A DNA stretch of 64,000 bases from Mycolicibacterium phocaicum (GCF_010731115.1 NZ_AP022616.1:248001-312000); one strand, 5' to 3'. Counted from the stretch's first letter, positions 38,078-49,427 are shown. A program made the numbers and translations. The notes: generated by a model not told the origin, from the sequence alone.

Positions 38078-39583
38078 GTGAAGACGACCTCACGCGAGGA
38101 ATTCCAGGCGCTGGCCGCCGAGCACCGTGTCGTGCCGGTGACGCGCAAGGTGCTCGCCGACAGCGAGACGCCGTTGTCGGCCTACCGCAAGCTGGCGGCC
38201 AACCGTCCCGGCACGTTTCTGCTGGAATCGGCGGAGAACGGGCGATCCTGGTCGCGCTGGTCGTTCATCGGTGCGGGCGCCCCGTCGGCACTGACGGTCA
38301 AGGACGGCGAGGCGGTCTGGCTCGGCAGCACGCCGCAGGACGCACCCAGTGGCGGCGATCCGCTGCAGGCGGTGCGTGACACCCTGGCGCTGCTGCAGAC
38401 GGCGCCGGTGCCGGGGCTGCCGCCGTTGTCGAGCGGGCTGGTGGGGTACTTCGCCTACGACATGGTGCGGCGCTTGGAACGGCTCCCTGAACTGGCGAAA
38501 GACGACCTCAAGCTGCCCGACATGGTGCTGCTGCTGGCCACCGATATGGCCGCCGTCGACCACCACGAGGGCACCATCACGCTCATCGCCAACGCGGTCA
38601 ACTGGAACGGCACCGACGAGCGCGTCGACTGGGCCTACGACGATGCCGTCGCCCGCCTCGACGTCATGACCCGGGCGCTGGGGGAGCCGCTGTCGTCGAG
38701 CATCGCGACCTTCGACCGCCCGCAGCCGCAGCCCCGCCAGCAGCGCACGGTCGAGGAGTACACGGCCATCGTCGAGAAGCTGGTCGGCGACATCGAGGCC
38801 GGCGAGGCGTTCCAGGTCGTGCCCTCGCAGCGCTTCGAATTGGATACCCCAGCCGATCCTCTTGATGTCTACCGGGTGCTGCGGGTCACCAACCCCAGCC
38901 CGTACATGTACCTGCTCAATGTGCCCAATGCCGAAGGCGGCCTTGACTTCTCGGTCGTCGGATCCAGCCCGGAGGCGCTCGTCACGGTGAAGGACGGGGT
39001 GGCGACGACGCATCCGATCGCCGGCACCAGGTGGCGCGGCGCCACCGAAGAGGACGACATCCTCCTCGAAAAGGAACTCCTCGCCGACGACAAGGAGCGT
39101 TCCGAGCACCTCATGCTTGTCGACCTCGGGCGTAACGACCTGGGCCGTGTCTGCAAGCCCGGGACCGTGCGCGTCGAGGACTACAGCCATATCGAGCGCT
39201 ACAGCCACGTCATGCACCTGGTCTCCACCGTCACCGGCCACCTCGCCGACGACAAGACCGCGCTGGACGCCGTCACCGCCTGCTTCCCGGCCGGGACGCT
39301 GTCCGGTGCGCCGAAGGTCCGGGCCATGGAGCTCATCGAAGAGGTCGAGCTGACGCGTCGTGGCCTGTACGGCGGCGTGCTCGGGTACCTCGACTTCGCC
39401 GGCAACGCCGATTTCGCCATCGCTATCCGCACCGCGCTGATGCGCGGCGGCACCGCCTACGTGCAGGCCGGTGGCGGCGTCGTGGCCGACTCCAACGGGC
39501 CGTACGAATACAACGAGTCGTCCAACAAGGCCAAGGCCGTCCTGGCGGCCATCGCGGCCGCCGAGACGCTGAGCGAGCCGTGA
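38078..39583 (+). CDS. trpE: Anthranilate synthase component I TrpE
   Basis: Converts chorismate and ammonia to anthranilate. 501 aa from the GTG at 38078 (GGGAGG upstream). The feedback region [16 protein letters not shown] and the catalytic core motifs [47 protein letters not shown] and [15 protein letters not shown] are intact. The glutaminase TrpG is not in the window. First gene of the trp operon; no room exists for a leader attenuator between it and bcp. Confidence 0.95.
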   Translation: MKTTSREEFQALAAEHRVVPVTRKVLADSETPLSAYRKLAANRPGTFLLESAENGRSWSRWSFIGAGAPSALTVKDGEAVWLGSTPQDAPSGGDPLQAVRDTLALLQTAPVPGLPPLSSGLVGYFAYDMVRRLERLPELAKDDLKLPDMVLLLATDMAAVDHHEGTITLIANAVNWNGTDERVDWAYDDAVARLDVMTRALGEPLSSSIATFDRPQPQPRQQRTVEEYTAIVEKLVGDIEAGEAFQVVPSQRFELDTPADPLDVYRVLRVTNPSPYMYLLNVPNAEGGLDFSVVGSSPEALVTVKDGVATTHPIAGTRWRGATEEDDILLEKELLADDKERSEHLMLVDLGRNDLGRVCKPGTVRVEDYSHIERYSHVMHLVSTVTGHLADDKTALDAVTACFPAGTLSGAPKVRAMELIEEVELTRRGLYGGVLGYLDFAGNADFAIAIRTALMRGGTAYVQAGGGVVADSNGPYEYNESSNKAKAVLAAIAAAETLSEP

Positions 39584-40206
39584 GGACCACGCGCACCGCT
39601 CAGGTGCTGCTGCTCGTCGCTGCCCTGATGCTGTGGGGCGCCTCCCGGCTGCCGTGGGTGGACGTGTCGTCGTTCGACGGGCTGGGCCAGCCGAAGACGA
39701 CGACGCTGTCCGGAGCGGCCTGGTCGACGGCCCTCATCCCGCTGGCGTTGCTGGCCGGCGCTGCCGCGGTGGCGGCGCTGGCTGTGCGCGGCTGGGCGTT
39801 GCGGCTGCTGGCGCTGCTGGTCGCCGTCGCCAGTGCCGGGATGGGATATCTGGCCATCAGCCTCTGGGCGGTCACCGACGTCTCGGTCCGTGCGGCGGAT
39901 ATGGCGCAGATCGCGGTCATGTTTCTGGTGGGGACGCAGCGGCACTACTGGGGCGCCGGCGTGACGCTGGGGGCGGCGGTGTTGACGCTGGTCGGAGCCG
40001 TTTTGCTGATGCGTTCGGCCCGCCGCGGAGCCGCTGGGCCGGCCACCACCAAATACGCCGCGCCGGGTGCGCGTCGCGAGGCGGCACAGGACGAGACTGC
40101 CGACGGCATGTCCGAACGGATGATCTGGGATGCCATCGACGAAGGTCGCGATCCGACGCAGGTCGAGGGTCGTGACCCCACCCAGAACGACGGCGGGACC
40201 AAATGA
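39580..40206 (+). CDS. Trp-operon-associated membrane protein (Rv1610-like)
   Basis: 208 aa with four hydrophobic segments (about 7-25, 45-68, 72-92 and 115-145) and a charged C-terminal tail. It belongs to the small membrane family found between trpE and trpC in actinobacteria. GTG start overlaps the trpE stop. The tail contains an imperfect duplication ([17 protein letters not shown]). Function unknown; constant linkage suggests a role tied to tryptophan or indole. Confidence 0.85.
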   Translation: MRTTRTAQVLLLVAALMLWGASRLPWVDVSSFDGLGQPKTTTLSGAAWSTALIPLALLAGAAAVAALAVRGWALRLLALLVAVASAGMGYLAISLWAVTDVSVRAADMAQIAVMFLVGTQRHYWGAGVTLGAAVLTLVGAVLLMRSARRGAAGPATTKYAAPGARREAAQDETADGMSERMIWDAIDEGRDPTQVEGRDPTQNDGGTK

Positions 40207-40300
40207 GCGTGGCCCGGTGGCAGTCTGTGCCGCCTCGGCGACTACCCTTCGAGATGATCATCTGGCTTGCCGAACCGGCACGGAAGGACGACGACGCGTT

Positions 40301-41119
40301 ATGACTTCGGGGACCGTGCTCGACTCCATCATCGAGGGAGTTCGCGCTGACGTTGCCGCCCGCGAAGCCGCGCTGAGTCTGACCGAGGTCAAGGAGCGGG
40401 CCAAGAAGGCGCCGACGGCCAAGGATGCACTCGCCGCGCTGCGTGAGCCGGGCATCGGCGTCATCGCCGAGGTCAAGCGGGCCAGCCCCAGCAAGGGTGC
40501 GTTGGCGCAGATCGACGATCCCGCCAAGCTGGCCAAGGCCTACGAGTCCGGCGGTGCCCGGGTGATCAGCGTGCTGACCGAGGAGCGTCGCTTCAACGGT
40601 TCGCTGGCCGACCTGGATGCCGTGCGTGCCGCGGTGTCGATTCCGGTGCTGCGCAAGGACTTCATCGTCACCCCGTACCAGATTCACGAGGCCCGGGCCC
40701 ACGGCGCAGACATGCTACTGCTGATCGTCGCCGCGCTCGAGCAGTCCGTGCTCACCTCGATGATCGATCGGACCGAGTCGCTCGGGATGACCCCACTGGT
40801 CGAGGTGCACACCGAGGAAGAAGCGGACCGGGCCATCCAGGCCGGGGCCAAGGTCATCGGCGTCAACGCCCGCGACCTCAAGACCCTCGAGGTCGACCGC
40901 GACTGCTTCGGCCGCATCGCGCCCGGCCTGCCGAGCAACATCATCCGGATCGCCGAGTCGGGGGTGCGTGGCACCGCCGACCTGCTGGCCTACGCCGGTG
41001 CCGGCGCCGACGCCGTCCTGGTCGGCGAGGGCCTGGTGACAAGTGGCGATCCGCGGAGCGCCGTCGCCGACCTGGTAACTGCCGGCACGCACCCGTCCTG
41101 CCCGAAACCAGCCCGCTGA
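40301..41119 (+). CDS. trpC: Indole-3-glycerol phosphate synthase TrpC
   Basis: Beta/alpha-barrel enzyme closing the indole ring. 272 aa from the ATG at 40301. Catalytic Lys and Glu residues are in [26 protein letters not shown] and [13 protein letters not shown], with IAESGVRG at the end. Not fused to TrpF, in line with PriA serving that step. A 94-bp gap precedes it. The last 12 residues beyond [10 protein letters not shown] are poorly conserved. Confidence 0.94.
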   Translation: MTSGTVLDSIIEGVRADVAAREAALSLTEVKERAKKAPTAKDALAALREPGIGVIAEVKRASPSKGALAQIDDPAKLAKAYESGGARVISVLTEERRFNGSLADLDAVRAAVSIPVLRKDFIVTPYQIHEARAHGADMLLLIVAALEQSVLTSMIDRTESLGMTPLVEVHTEEEADRAIQAGAKVIGVNARDLKTLEVDRDCFGRIAPGLPSNIIRIAESGVRGTADLLAYAGAGADAVLVGEGLVTSGDPRSAVADLVTAGTHPSCPKPAR

Positions 41120-41157
41120 ATTGCGGGCTCCTGCGCGAAGAAGCAGCCCGAGTTCTT

Positions 41158-42425
<1,268 letters not shown>

Positions 42426-42429
<4 letters not shown>

Positions 42430-43217
42430 GCCGACTGGCTGGATTGTTCGAATCGTGCCGGGCCGAAGGGCGTTCGGCGCTGATCGGGTACCTGCCGACC
42501 GGCTACCCGGACGTGCAGACCTCGATCGACGCGATGGTCGCGATGACCGAATCCGGTTGCGACATCATCGAAGTCGGCGTTGCCTACTCCGATCCCGGAA
42601 TGGACGGGCCGGTCATCGCGGCCGCCACCAACACCGCCCTGCAGGGCGGCGTGCGGGTCCGCGATGCGCTGCGGGCCGTCGAGGCGATCAGCAACGCGGG
42701 CGGCCACGCCGTCGTCATGACCTACTGGAACCCGGTGCTGCGCTGGGGCGTTGACGCTTTCGCGCGCGATCTGGCCGCGGCAGGCGGGCTCGGGCTCATC
42801 ACCCCCGACCTGATCCCGGACGAAGCCGACGAGTGGTTCACCGTCTCCGACGCCCACAACCTCGATCGCATCTTCCTGGTGGCGCCGTCGTCCACTCCGG
42901 AGCGGCTGGCAACCACGGTGCAGGCGTCGCGCGGATTCGTCTATGCCGCATCGACCATGGGTGTGACGGGTGCGCGGGACGCGGTGTCGAACATGGCACC
43001 CGAGCTGGTGTCCCGGGTGCGGGCCGTGTCGGACATCCCGGTGGGTGTCGGCCTCGGCGTGCGCTCGCGCGAGCAGGCCGCTGAGATCGCGTCGTACGCC
43101 GACGGTGTCATCGTCGGCTCGGCGCTGGTATCCGCGCTCGGCGACGGGGGCATCCCCGCGGTACGAGCTTTGTCCGAAGAACTGGCCCACGGAGTGCGAC
43201 AGAAAGTTTCCGCGTGA
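42426..43217 (+). CDS. trpA: Tryptophan synthase alpha chain TrpA
   Basis: Cleaves indole-3-glycerol phosphate to indole, which is channelled to TrpB. 263 aa. The catalytic Glu and Asp lie in [17 protein letters not shown], with [23 protein letters not shown] and [12 protein letters not shown] further on. ATGA overlap with trpB and a GTGA overlap with lgt, so lipoprotein maturation is transcribed with tryptophan synthesis, as in M. tuberculosis. Confidence 0.94.
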
Positions 43218-45097
43218 CCACATCGTTGCTGGCATACATCCCGAGTCCGGCCCAGGGCGTCTGGCATTTGGGGCCAGTACCGATCCGGGCGTACGCGCTC
43301 TGCATCATCACCGGCATCATCGCCGCGCTGATCATCGGCGACCGGCGCTGGGTCGCGCGTGGTGGTGAGCCGGGCGTCATCTACGACATCGCGCTGTGGA
43401 CGGTGCCGTTCGGTCTCATCGGTGGTCGCCTGTACCACCTGATGACCGACTGGCGCACCTACTTCGCCGAGGGGGGCGCCGGTATCGCCGGTGCCGTCCG
43501 CATCTGGGACGGCGGCCTGGGCATCTGGGGTGCGGTGGCACTCGGCGCGGTCGGCGCCTGGATCGGCTGCCGCCGGCACGGAATTCCCTTGCCCGCGTTC
43601 GGTGATGCCGTCGCGCCCGGGGTGATCCTGGCCCAGGCCATCGGCCGCCTCGGCAACTACTTCAACCAGGAGCTGTACGGCCGCCCCACCGATCTGCCGT
43701 GGGGCCTGCAGATCTTCCAGCGCAGCGACGGTTCCGGCGTGGTGAACCCGCACCTGCTCAACGGGGTTTCGACCGGGCAGGTCTACGAGGTCGTGCACCC
43801 GACGTTCCTCTACGAATTGCTGTGGAACCTCCTGGTTTTCTTCCTGCTGCTGTGGGCCGACCGTCGCTTCAGGCTGGGCCACGGCCGGCTGTTCGCGCTG
43901 TACGTCGCCGCCTACTGCGTCGGTCGCTTCGGCGTCGAGCTGATGCGCAGCGACACCGCGACGCTGATCGCCGGTATCCGGGTCAACTCGTTCACCTCGA
44001 CCTTCGTCTTCATCGGCGCGGTGGTCTACATGATGGTGGCGCCGCGGGGCCGCGAAGATCCGGCGACGCTCGGTGGCCGGCAGGTCGACGACGCCGGCGA
44101 CGTCCTCGATTTCGACACCGGAGTTGCCGTGAAGGTGCCCGCGGTCGTCGCCGCCGGTGCTGCTGCCACTGCCGCATCGGGCGGGGATGCCGACGTCGCC
44201 GACGAGGCCGACGCCGTCGAGACCCAATCCGACGAACCCGTGGCGCTGGCCGAACAGGCCGCCGATGCCGAGACGGCTGCCGACGAATCCGGCGGCGAGT
44301 CAGTCGATTCCGACGAGGTCGAGGAAGCAGACGAGTCCGACGCCGAAGCCGCAGACCTGGATGCCGACGAGGCCGAAGCCGTCGAGGTGGCCGAGGAGTC
44401 CGAGGGCACAACTGAGTCCGACGAAGCCGCTGAGGAGGCTGCCGCCGAGACGGACGTTGCCGACGGCGACGACAGCGCTGACGTCGAGGACGCCGCGGAG
44501 GCCGAAGAGTCTGCGGAGGCCGAAGAGTCTGCGGAGGCCGTGGATTCTGCGGAAGCGGCTGAAGAAGCTGCCGTCGAGACGGACGTCGCGGACGCCGACG
44601 ACAGCGCTGACGTTGAGGACGCCGCGGAGGACGAGGAGTCCGCCGAGGCCGTGGATTCTGCGGAAGCCGCTGACGAGGCAGAAGAGGCCGAAGGGACAAC
44701 GGAATCCGACGCTGACGAGGCCGCCGTCGAGACGGAGGTTGCGGACGCCGACGACAGCGCTGACGTTGAGGACGCCGTGGAGGACGAGGAGTCCGAGGCC
44801 GCCGAGGAACCCGAAGCCGAGGAGGCCGCGGAGGTCGAGGCTGTCGACGAGTCCGAAGAGGCAACGGATTCCGAGTCTGCGGAGGCTGAGTCCGAAGACG
44901 CCGAGGCCGAAGAGGCTGAGGCCGAGAACGCTGAGGCCGAAGACGCTGACGCCGAAGCCGCAGAAGACGATGCCGACGCTGAACCGGCTGAAGCACCCGC
45001 GCCGAAGGGCGACGCCACCGAAAGGGTTGAGCCCGTTGGGGTTCCCGTTTGGGAGCCGCCCGCCCCGCGTCGTCGTTGGTGGCGCCGACAGGGCTGA
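43214..45097 (+). CDS. lgt: Prolipoprotein diacylglyceryl transferase Lgt with long acidic tail
   Basis: Membrane enzyme that transfers diacylglycerol to the lipobox Cys of prolipoproteins. The catalytic core is residues 1-280 with seven membrane segments and the signatures GRLGNYFNQELYGRPTDLPWG and HPTFLYELLWN. Residues about 300-615 form a very acidic Glu/Asp/Ala/Ser tail with imperfect repeats (ETDVADADDSADVEDA units), ending in a basic PRRRWWRRQG. Mycobacterial Lgt proteins have C-terminal extensions, but the M. tuberculosis enzyme totals 468 aa; 627 aa is long. The tail should be cytoplasmic or disordered; function unknown. Confidence 0.92.
   Translation: MTTSLLAYIPSPAQGVWHLGPVPIRAYALCIITGIIAALIIGDRRWVARGGEPGVIYDIALWTVPFGLIGGRLYHLMTDWRTYFAEGGAGIAGAVRIWDGGLGIWGAVALGAVGAWIGCRRHGIPLPAFGDAVAPGVILAQAIGRLGNYFNQELYGRPTDLPWGLQIFQRSDGSGVVNPHLLNGVSTGQVYEVVHPTFLYELLWNLLVFFLLLWADRRFRLGHGRLFALYVAAYCVGRFGVELMRSDTATLIAGIRVNSFTSTFVFIGAVVYMMVAPRGREDPATLGGRQVDDAGDVLDFDTGVAVKVPAVVAAGAAATAASGGDADVADEADAVETQSDEPVALAEQAADAETAADESGGESVDSDEVEEADESDAEAADLDADEAEAVEVAEESEGTTESDEAAEEAAAETDVADGDDSADVEDAAEAEESAEAEESAEAVDSAEAAEEAAVETDVADADDSADVEDAAEDEESAEAVDSAEAADEAEEAEGTTESDADEAAVETEVADADDSADVEDAVEDEESEAAEEPEAEEAAEVEAVDESEEATDSESAEAESEDAEAEEAEAENAEAEDADAEAAEDDADAEPAEAPAPKGDATERVEPVGVPVWEPPAPRRRWWRRQG
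44447..44860 (+). repeat. In-frame DNA repeats in the lgt tail
   Basis: Three copies of a GAGACGGACGTTGCNGACG-type segment start at 44447, 44576 and 44729. The intervals are 129 and 153 bp, both multiples of three, so the unit can expand or contract without breaking the frame. Each encodes a variant of ETDVADADDSADVEDA followed by Glu/Ala/Ser filler. Confidence 0.75.
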
Positions 45098-45175
45098 GTC
45101 TGGCCTACGAGGCCGCGAATGTGCGGGCAGACCACGGATCCCGCAAGGAGCACGCACTGCGCGCACGCTCGGCGG

Positions 45176-45421
45176 CCCTTGTCGTTGAGCCTGAATCCTG
45201 GGCGCTGAAGTGTGAGTGGCGCAGGCCGTGGTTGCAGGGTGAACGCGGTCGAGCGGGCCCTTGTCGTTGAGCCTGAATCCTGGGCGCAGAAGTGTGAGTG
45301 GCGCAGGCCGTGGTTGCAGCGTCGATGCATAGCGGGAAGCCCTCGTCGCTGACCCTGCACTGAGGGCGTGACACCAGGACCGTAGGCGCAGGGCCACCGC
45401 GGCCTCAGATTCCGCCCGCGG
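45176..45421. repeat. 82-bp tandem repeat, three units (MIRU-like)
   Basis: Units begin at 45176, 45258 and 45340, an exact 82-bp period. The first 62 bp of units 1 and 2 (starting CCCTTGTCGTTGAGCCTGAA) are nearly identical; the last 20 bp of each differ. Unit 3 is degenerate (CCCTCGTCGCTGACCCTGCA, then diverging). The array fills the gap between lgt and a TetR gene. Length and intergenic location resemble mycobacterial interspersed repetitive units, though I do not recognise the sequence. Confidence 0.75.
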
Positions 45422-45501
45422 CAAAAGTGCGCACAAGCTGCACTTTCATGCGAACGGTGTGTTCCTCACTCGCCGGTCCTGATCGGTTGTGCGGTGGTTG
45501 G

Positions 45502-46122
45502 ATGTCTCCTGTGGATGACATAGCCGACGGAGTGCAGTTGCAGCAGTCTCGGCAGGACCGCATCCTCAATGCGGCGCTGAACGTGTTTGCGCAGCGGGGC
45601 ACGTCCGATGCGACGTTGCAGATGGTGGCCGATACCGCGGGTGTTTCAGTCGGGTTGGTGCAGCACCATTTCGGCACCAAGGACGGTTTGATCAAGGCCG
45701 TCGACGATGTGGCGATGAAACTCATCAGCTCGACCATGTTCGCCGCGCTGGAAAGTCCGGGGCCCGACTCCGTTGCCGCGATCGGCCGGGCGGTGCACGG
45801 CCTGCTCACCGACCACCTGGTGGTGATGGACTATCTGGGCCGGGCGGTGGCTTCTGAAACCCCAAGCGGTATCGCAATATTCGACGCTATGGCGCGGATC
45901 GGCATCGACCGGTGGCAACGCATGATCGACACCGGGGACGCCGCCGAGGGGCTCGACGCGGTCTGGGCCGGGCTGAATCCGTTGGTGCTGACTCTGGGCT
46001 CGGTCATCTTGCGCCGGCACCTCGACCGGCACCTGCCGGCGTCGTTCACCTCTGACCCCGAGTTGGCCAGGTGGGAAGAGTCCGTCAACGAGCTGATCCG
46101 GCACGGTCAGTTGCGCCAATAA
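45502..46122 (+). CDS. TetR-family regulator
   Basis: About 206 aa from the ATG at 45502; two earlier in-frame ATGs (45427, 45448) would add poorly conserved residues. N-terminal helix-turn-helix with RQDRILNAALNVFAQRG and MVADTAGVSVGLVQHHF. C-terminal ligand domain unassigned. No target is obvious: the downstream neighbour converges on it and lgt lies upstream beyond the tandem repeats. Not found at this place in M. tuberculosis, which has Rv1615. Confidence 0.8.
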   Translation: MSPVDDIADGVQLQQSRQDRILNAALNVFAQRGTSDATLQMVADTAGVSVGLVQHHFGTKDGLIKAVDDVAMKLISSTMFAALESPGPDSVAAIGRAVHGLLTDHLVVMDYLGRAVASETPSGIAIFDAMARIGIDRWQRMIDTGDAAEGLDAVWAGLNPLVLTLGSVILRRHLDRHLPASFTSDPELARWEESVNELIRHGQLRQ

Positions 46123-46219
46123 CTCCCGCTGCGTTTGCCCGAACCGTTACAATACGGCAATATTGTCGCTGATTCGCGGCGAACGTCGGTGTCGAGGGGT
46201 CACCGACGTTCGTGCGCCA

Positions 46220-47374
46220 TCAGAGCCTCTTGAGCCGTCGGACGATCTGGTTGAACGGCTGGACCGAGGCAAGGCCTTTCCGCAGGTTGCGCCTCAAGAA
46301 GCTGAGGTTGGCCAGCACCACGTATCGGACGCCGCAGTCCCGCCATTCAGCCACCTGTTCGACGATTTCGTCCGGTGTGCCGTTCAGGCAGATGTCCCGC
46401 ATCAGCGACGGCGGGACCGCGTCGATGAGAGAAAGCGCCGTTTCTTCGTCGATGCTGTGCGGCAGGAAGTCCTGCGCACCGGAGAAACCCGGCCCCAGGG
46501 GATGTTCGGCACCGTGGCGGCCGAACATCTCGTCGCTGGCGTTGAGGGCGAACGATTTGAGCACCTCTGTATCCAGTGCCGCGTCGACGTCGTCCCTGCT
46601 GCGGCCAGTCACCACGAACAGCATTACCGCAGGGAGGACGGCCTTGGGGTCGCGTCCGGCGTCGGACGCGGCGGTGCGAACGACTTCCAGCCGCTGGGCA
46701 TAGTCTTTCGGCTGGTGCGGGAATGCCGGAAAGTAGGCGTCGCCGTAGCGCCCTGCGGCACGCAGCATGCGTGGACCGTGGGCCGCGATCCAGATCTCGG
46801 GCCACTTGCCTCGGTAGGGCGGCAGTTCGAAGACCGCGTTGCGCAACGGGAAGAAGGGCGAGTCGCGGTTGACCAGTTCGCCGCCCGAATCCCAGAGCGC
46901 GCGGATGGTGGCCATGGCCTCCTCGAAGCGCGCGACCGGTTTGGACCAGTCCACCCCGTAGGGCTCATTGCCTTCCCGTTCTCCGGGTCCGATGCCCAGG
47001 ATTGCCCGCCCGCGGGTGAGCAGATGCAGCGTCGCCGCGGCCTGCGCGGTGACGGCAGGGTTCCGCCGACCGGTGTCGGTCACTGCCACACCGAGCCGCA
47101 GTCGGCCGACCCGATTGCGAGCGGCGATGTGCCCCAACATGGTCCACGGCTCCAAGCTGGCGTCGATCGTCGGGATCACCTTGGTGGCGCCGCAGTATTT
47201 CGGCTGCCACAACGAGCGCGGAAAGAGTTGGTTGAGGTGGTCGGGTACCCAGAACGAGTCGACGCCGGTGGCGACCGCGCCGAGGTAGTCGGCTCGGGTC
47301 AGGGCATCGACGGTCGGTCGGGCCGCCAGGAGGACGTCCGAAGTGCCGACGCGGAATCCGGTGTTGCGTGCCAT
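46220..47374 (-). CDS. LLM-class oxidoreductase similar to phthiodiolone ketoreductase
   Basis: 384 aa, closely resembling M. tuberculosis Rv2951c, the F420-dependent phthiodiolone dimycocerosate ketoreductase. Shared stretches include SFWVPDHLNQLFPRS, NPAVTAQAAATLHLLTRGRA, GPGEREGNEPYGVDW and ELPPYRGKWPEIWIAAHGPR. Start is the ATG at 47374 with GAGGGG nine bases upstream. No other PDIM or phenolic glycolipid gene is in the window, so its substrate here is open; reduction of some ketone with F420H2 is inferred. Confidence 0.85.
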   Translation of the reverse strand: MARNTGFRVGTSDVLLAARPTVDALTRADYLGAVATGVDSFWVPDHLNQLFPRSLWQPKYCGATKVIPTIDASLEPWTMLGHIAARNRVGRLRLGVAVTDTGRRNPAVTAQAAATLHLLTRGRAILGIGPGEREGNEPYGVDWSKPVARFEEAMATIRALWDSGGELVNRDSPFFPLRNAVFELPPYRGKWPEIWIAAHGPRMLRAAGRYGDAYFPAFPHQPKDYAQRLEVVRTAASDAGRDPKAVLPAVMLFVVTGRSRDDVDAALDTEVLKSFALNASDEMFGRHGAEHPLGPGFSGAQDFLPHSIDEETALSLIDAVPPSLMRDICLNGTPDEIVEQVAEWRDCGVRYVVLANLSFLRRNLRKGLASVQPFNQIVRRLKRL

Positions 47375-47484
47375 GTGCTGCCCCTCGGAGTCGGTCCTTT
47401 CCACTGTCCGGTGCGAGGTCTCCCTGAGCATCAGCCGAACGGCGTAAATCGGCGATCGGCGTCGTCGCCGGGCATCATGGACGC

Positions 47485-47883
47485 ATGACGTCAGCCGCCA
47501 GGGTCGCGCGTGTGGCGGGAGTAGCCGGCACCGGGGCCGTGGCGGTGGCGACTCTGACGTATATCGGCGTCGCCGACCCGCATCGCCCCGGATTCGGGTT
47601 TCCGCCGTGTCCGTTCAAGGCCCTCACCGGCTGGAACTGTCCACTGTGCGGCGGGCTGCGGATGACCCACGACGTCTTGCACGGTGACTTGTCAGCAGCC
47701 GTCGTCGACAACGTCTTCGCGCTCGTGGGGTTGCCGCTGCTGACCGTCTGGCTCGTGGTGTGCTGGAGACGGCGGCTGTCGGTGGCGCCGCCGTTGGTGA
47801 CCGCACTGGTGGCGATGGTGTTGTGGACGGTGGTCCGCAATCTGCCGGGATTTCCGTTGGTGCCGACGTTCACGCAGTCCTAG
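47485..47883 (+). CDS. DUF2752 membrane protein (Rv1616-like)
   Basis: 132 aa, same length and position as Rv1616. Three hydrophobic segments and the DUF2752 signature CPFKALTGWNCPLCGGLRMTH, whose Cys-X2-Cys and earlier Cys could bind metal or form disulfides. Function unknown. Divergent from the LLM gene (110-bp gap) and in the same direction as pyk. Confidence 0.85.
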   Translation: MTSAARVARVAGVAGTGAVAVATLTYIGVADPHRPGFGFPPCPFKALTGWNCPLCGGLRMTHDVLHGDLSAAVVDNVFALVGLPLLTVWLVVCWRRRLSVAPPLVTALVAMVLWTVVRNLPGFPLVPTFTQS

Positions 47884-47980
47884 CGCCGCTGAGCTGGGGA
47901 CACCACGAGGCAACTCGCTGTTCGGCTGATGTTGAGATGCCGACAGCGCTCCCGGCAAGCCGTTATCTGAATCGATCCAC

Positions 47981-47986
47981 TATGCT
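47981..47986 (+). promoter_or_regulatory. -10 hexamer of the pyk promoter
   Basis: TATGCT lies 8 nt before the pyk GTG at 47995, the spacing of a leaderless or near-leaderless transcript. No ribosome site is seen before the GTG. Confidence 0.55.
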
Positions 47987-47994
47987 CATGCACC

Positions 47995-49413
47995 GTGAAT
48001 AGGCGCGGAAAAATCGTCTGTACGCTCGGCCCGGCTACGTCTACCGACGCAACCGTGCTGGCGCTGGTCGAAGCTGGAATGGATGTGGCGCGGCTGAACT
48101 TCAGCCATGGTGCGCACGCCGATCATGAGACGGCGTACAAGCGCGTGCGAGCGGCGTCCGATGCCGCCGGCCGCGCGGTCGGCATTCTCGCCGACCTGCA
48201 GGGCCCCAAGATCCGGCTCGGTCGCTTCGCCGACGGCCCCACCGAGTGGCGCACCGGCGAAACGGTGCGGATCACCGTCGACGACTGCGACGGCAGCCAC
48301 GACCGCGTGTCGACCACCTACAAGCAGCTGGCCGAAGACGCCCGCGCCGGTGACCGGCTGCTCGTCGACGACGGCAAGGTCGGCCTCGTGGTCGACAAGA
48401 TCGACGGCAACGATGTCGTCTGCACCGTCACCGAGGGCGGCCCGGTCAGCAACAACAAGGGCCTGTCCCTGCCGGGGATGAACGTGTCCGTTCCGGCGTT
48501 GTCCGAGAAGGACATCGACGATCTGAAGTTCGCGCTGAAGCTCGGCGTAGACCTGATCGCGCTGTCGTTCGTCCGGTCACCGGCCGACATCGAACTCGTG
48601 CATGAGGTGATGGACGAGGTGGGCCGCCGGGTGCCGGTGATCGCCAAGCTGGAGAAGCCCGAAGCCGTCGACAACCTCGAGGCCATCGTGCTGGCCTTCG
48701 ACGCGATCATGGTCGCCCGTGGTGACCTGGGCGTCGAGCTGCCGCTCGAGGAAGTGCCGCTGGTGCAGAAGCGCGCCATCCAGATGGCCAGGGAGAACGC
48801 CAAACCGGTCATCGTCGCCACCCAGATGCTGGAGTCGATGATCGAGAACTCCCGGCCCACCCGGGCCGAGGCCTCGGACGTCGCCAACGCGATTCTCGAC
48901 GGCGCCGACGCCGTGATGCTCTCCGGTGAGACCTCGGTCGGCAAGTACGCGCTCGAGGCCGTGCGGACCATGGCTCGGATCGTGAAAGCTGTCGAGGCGA
49001 ATTCCACCGACGCACCTCCGCTGACCCATGTGCCGCGCACCAAGCGTGGCGTCATCTCCTACGCGGCCCGTGACATCGGTGAGCGCCTGGATGCCAAGGC
49101 GCTGGTCGCCTTCACCCAGTCGGGCGACACTGTGCGCCGGCTGTCCCGCCTGCACACACCGCTGCCGCTGCTGGCGTTCACCGACCTGCCGGAGGTGCGC
49201 AGCCAGCTGGCGCTGACCTGGGGGACCGAGACGTTCATCGTCCCGCAGATGGACAGCACCGACGGCATGATCCAGGAGGTCGACAAGGCGCTGCTGGAGC
49301 TCGACCGCTACAAGCGCGGTGACCTGGTGGTCATCGTCGCGGGCGCGCCGCCGGGCACAGTAGGCTCGACCAACCTGATCCACGTGCACCGGATCGGGGA
49401 GGAAGACCACTGA
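47995..49413 (+). CDS. pyk: Pyruvate kinase
   Basis: Final ATP-forming step of glycolysis, phosphoenolpyruvate to pyruvate. 472 aa, standard for the family. RRGKIVCTLGPAT, LNFSHG, ADLQGPKIRLG, the catalytic Lys and metal Glu in VIAKLEKPEAVDNL, and MVARGDLGVELP and MLSGETSVGKY are intact. GTG start fixed by the -10 hexamer 8 nt upstream and by the match of NRRGKIV to the usual N-terminus. Followed after 14 nt by tesB. Confidence 0.96.
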   Translation: MNRRGKIVCTLGPATSTDATVLALVEAGMDVARLNFSHGAHADHETAYKRVRAASDAAGRAVGILADLQGPKIRLGRFADGPTEWRTGETVRITVDDCDGSHDRVSTTYKQLAEDARAGDRLLVDDGKVGLVVDKIDGNDVVCTVTEGGPVSNNKGLSLPGMNVSVPALSEKDIDDLKFALKLGVDLIALSFVRSPADIELVHEVMDEVGRRVPVIAKLEKPEAVDNLEAIVLAFDAIMVARGDLGVELPLEEVPLVQKRAIQMARENAKPVIVATQMLESMIENSRPTRAEASDVANAILDGADAVMLSGETSVGKYALEAVRTMARIVKAVEANSTDAPPLTHVPRTKRGVISYAARDIGERLDAKALVAFTQSGDTVRRLSRLHTPLPLLAFTDLPEVRSQLALTWGTETFIVPQMDSTDGMIQEVDKALLELDRYKRGDLVVIVAGAPPGTVGSTNLIHVHRIGEEDH

Positions 49414-49427
49414 GCCGGGGGTAGCGC

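Noticed and set aside
45094..45175. A further 82-bp repeat unit upstream of the array
   Set aside because: A TGAG-CTG similarity exists but at a 91-bp offset, not 82, and the rest does not align.
44026..45360. Antisense frames of 330-440 codons opposite the lgt tail
   Set aside because: They are reverse readings of the acidic repeat region (poly-Ser/Ala or poly-Arg products) and extend into the tandem repeat; they reflect high GC and repeats, not genes.
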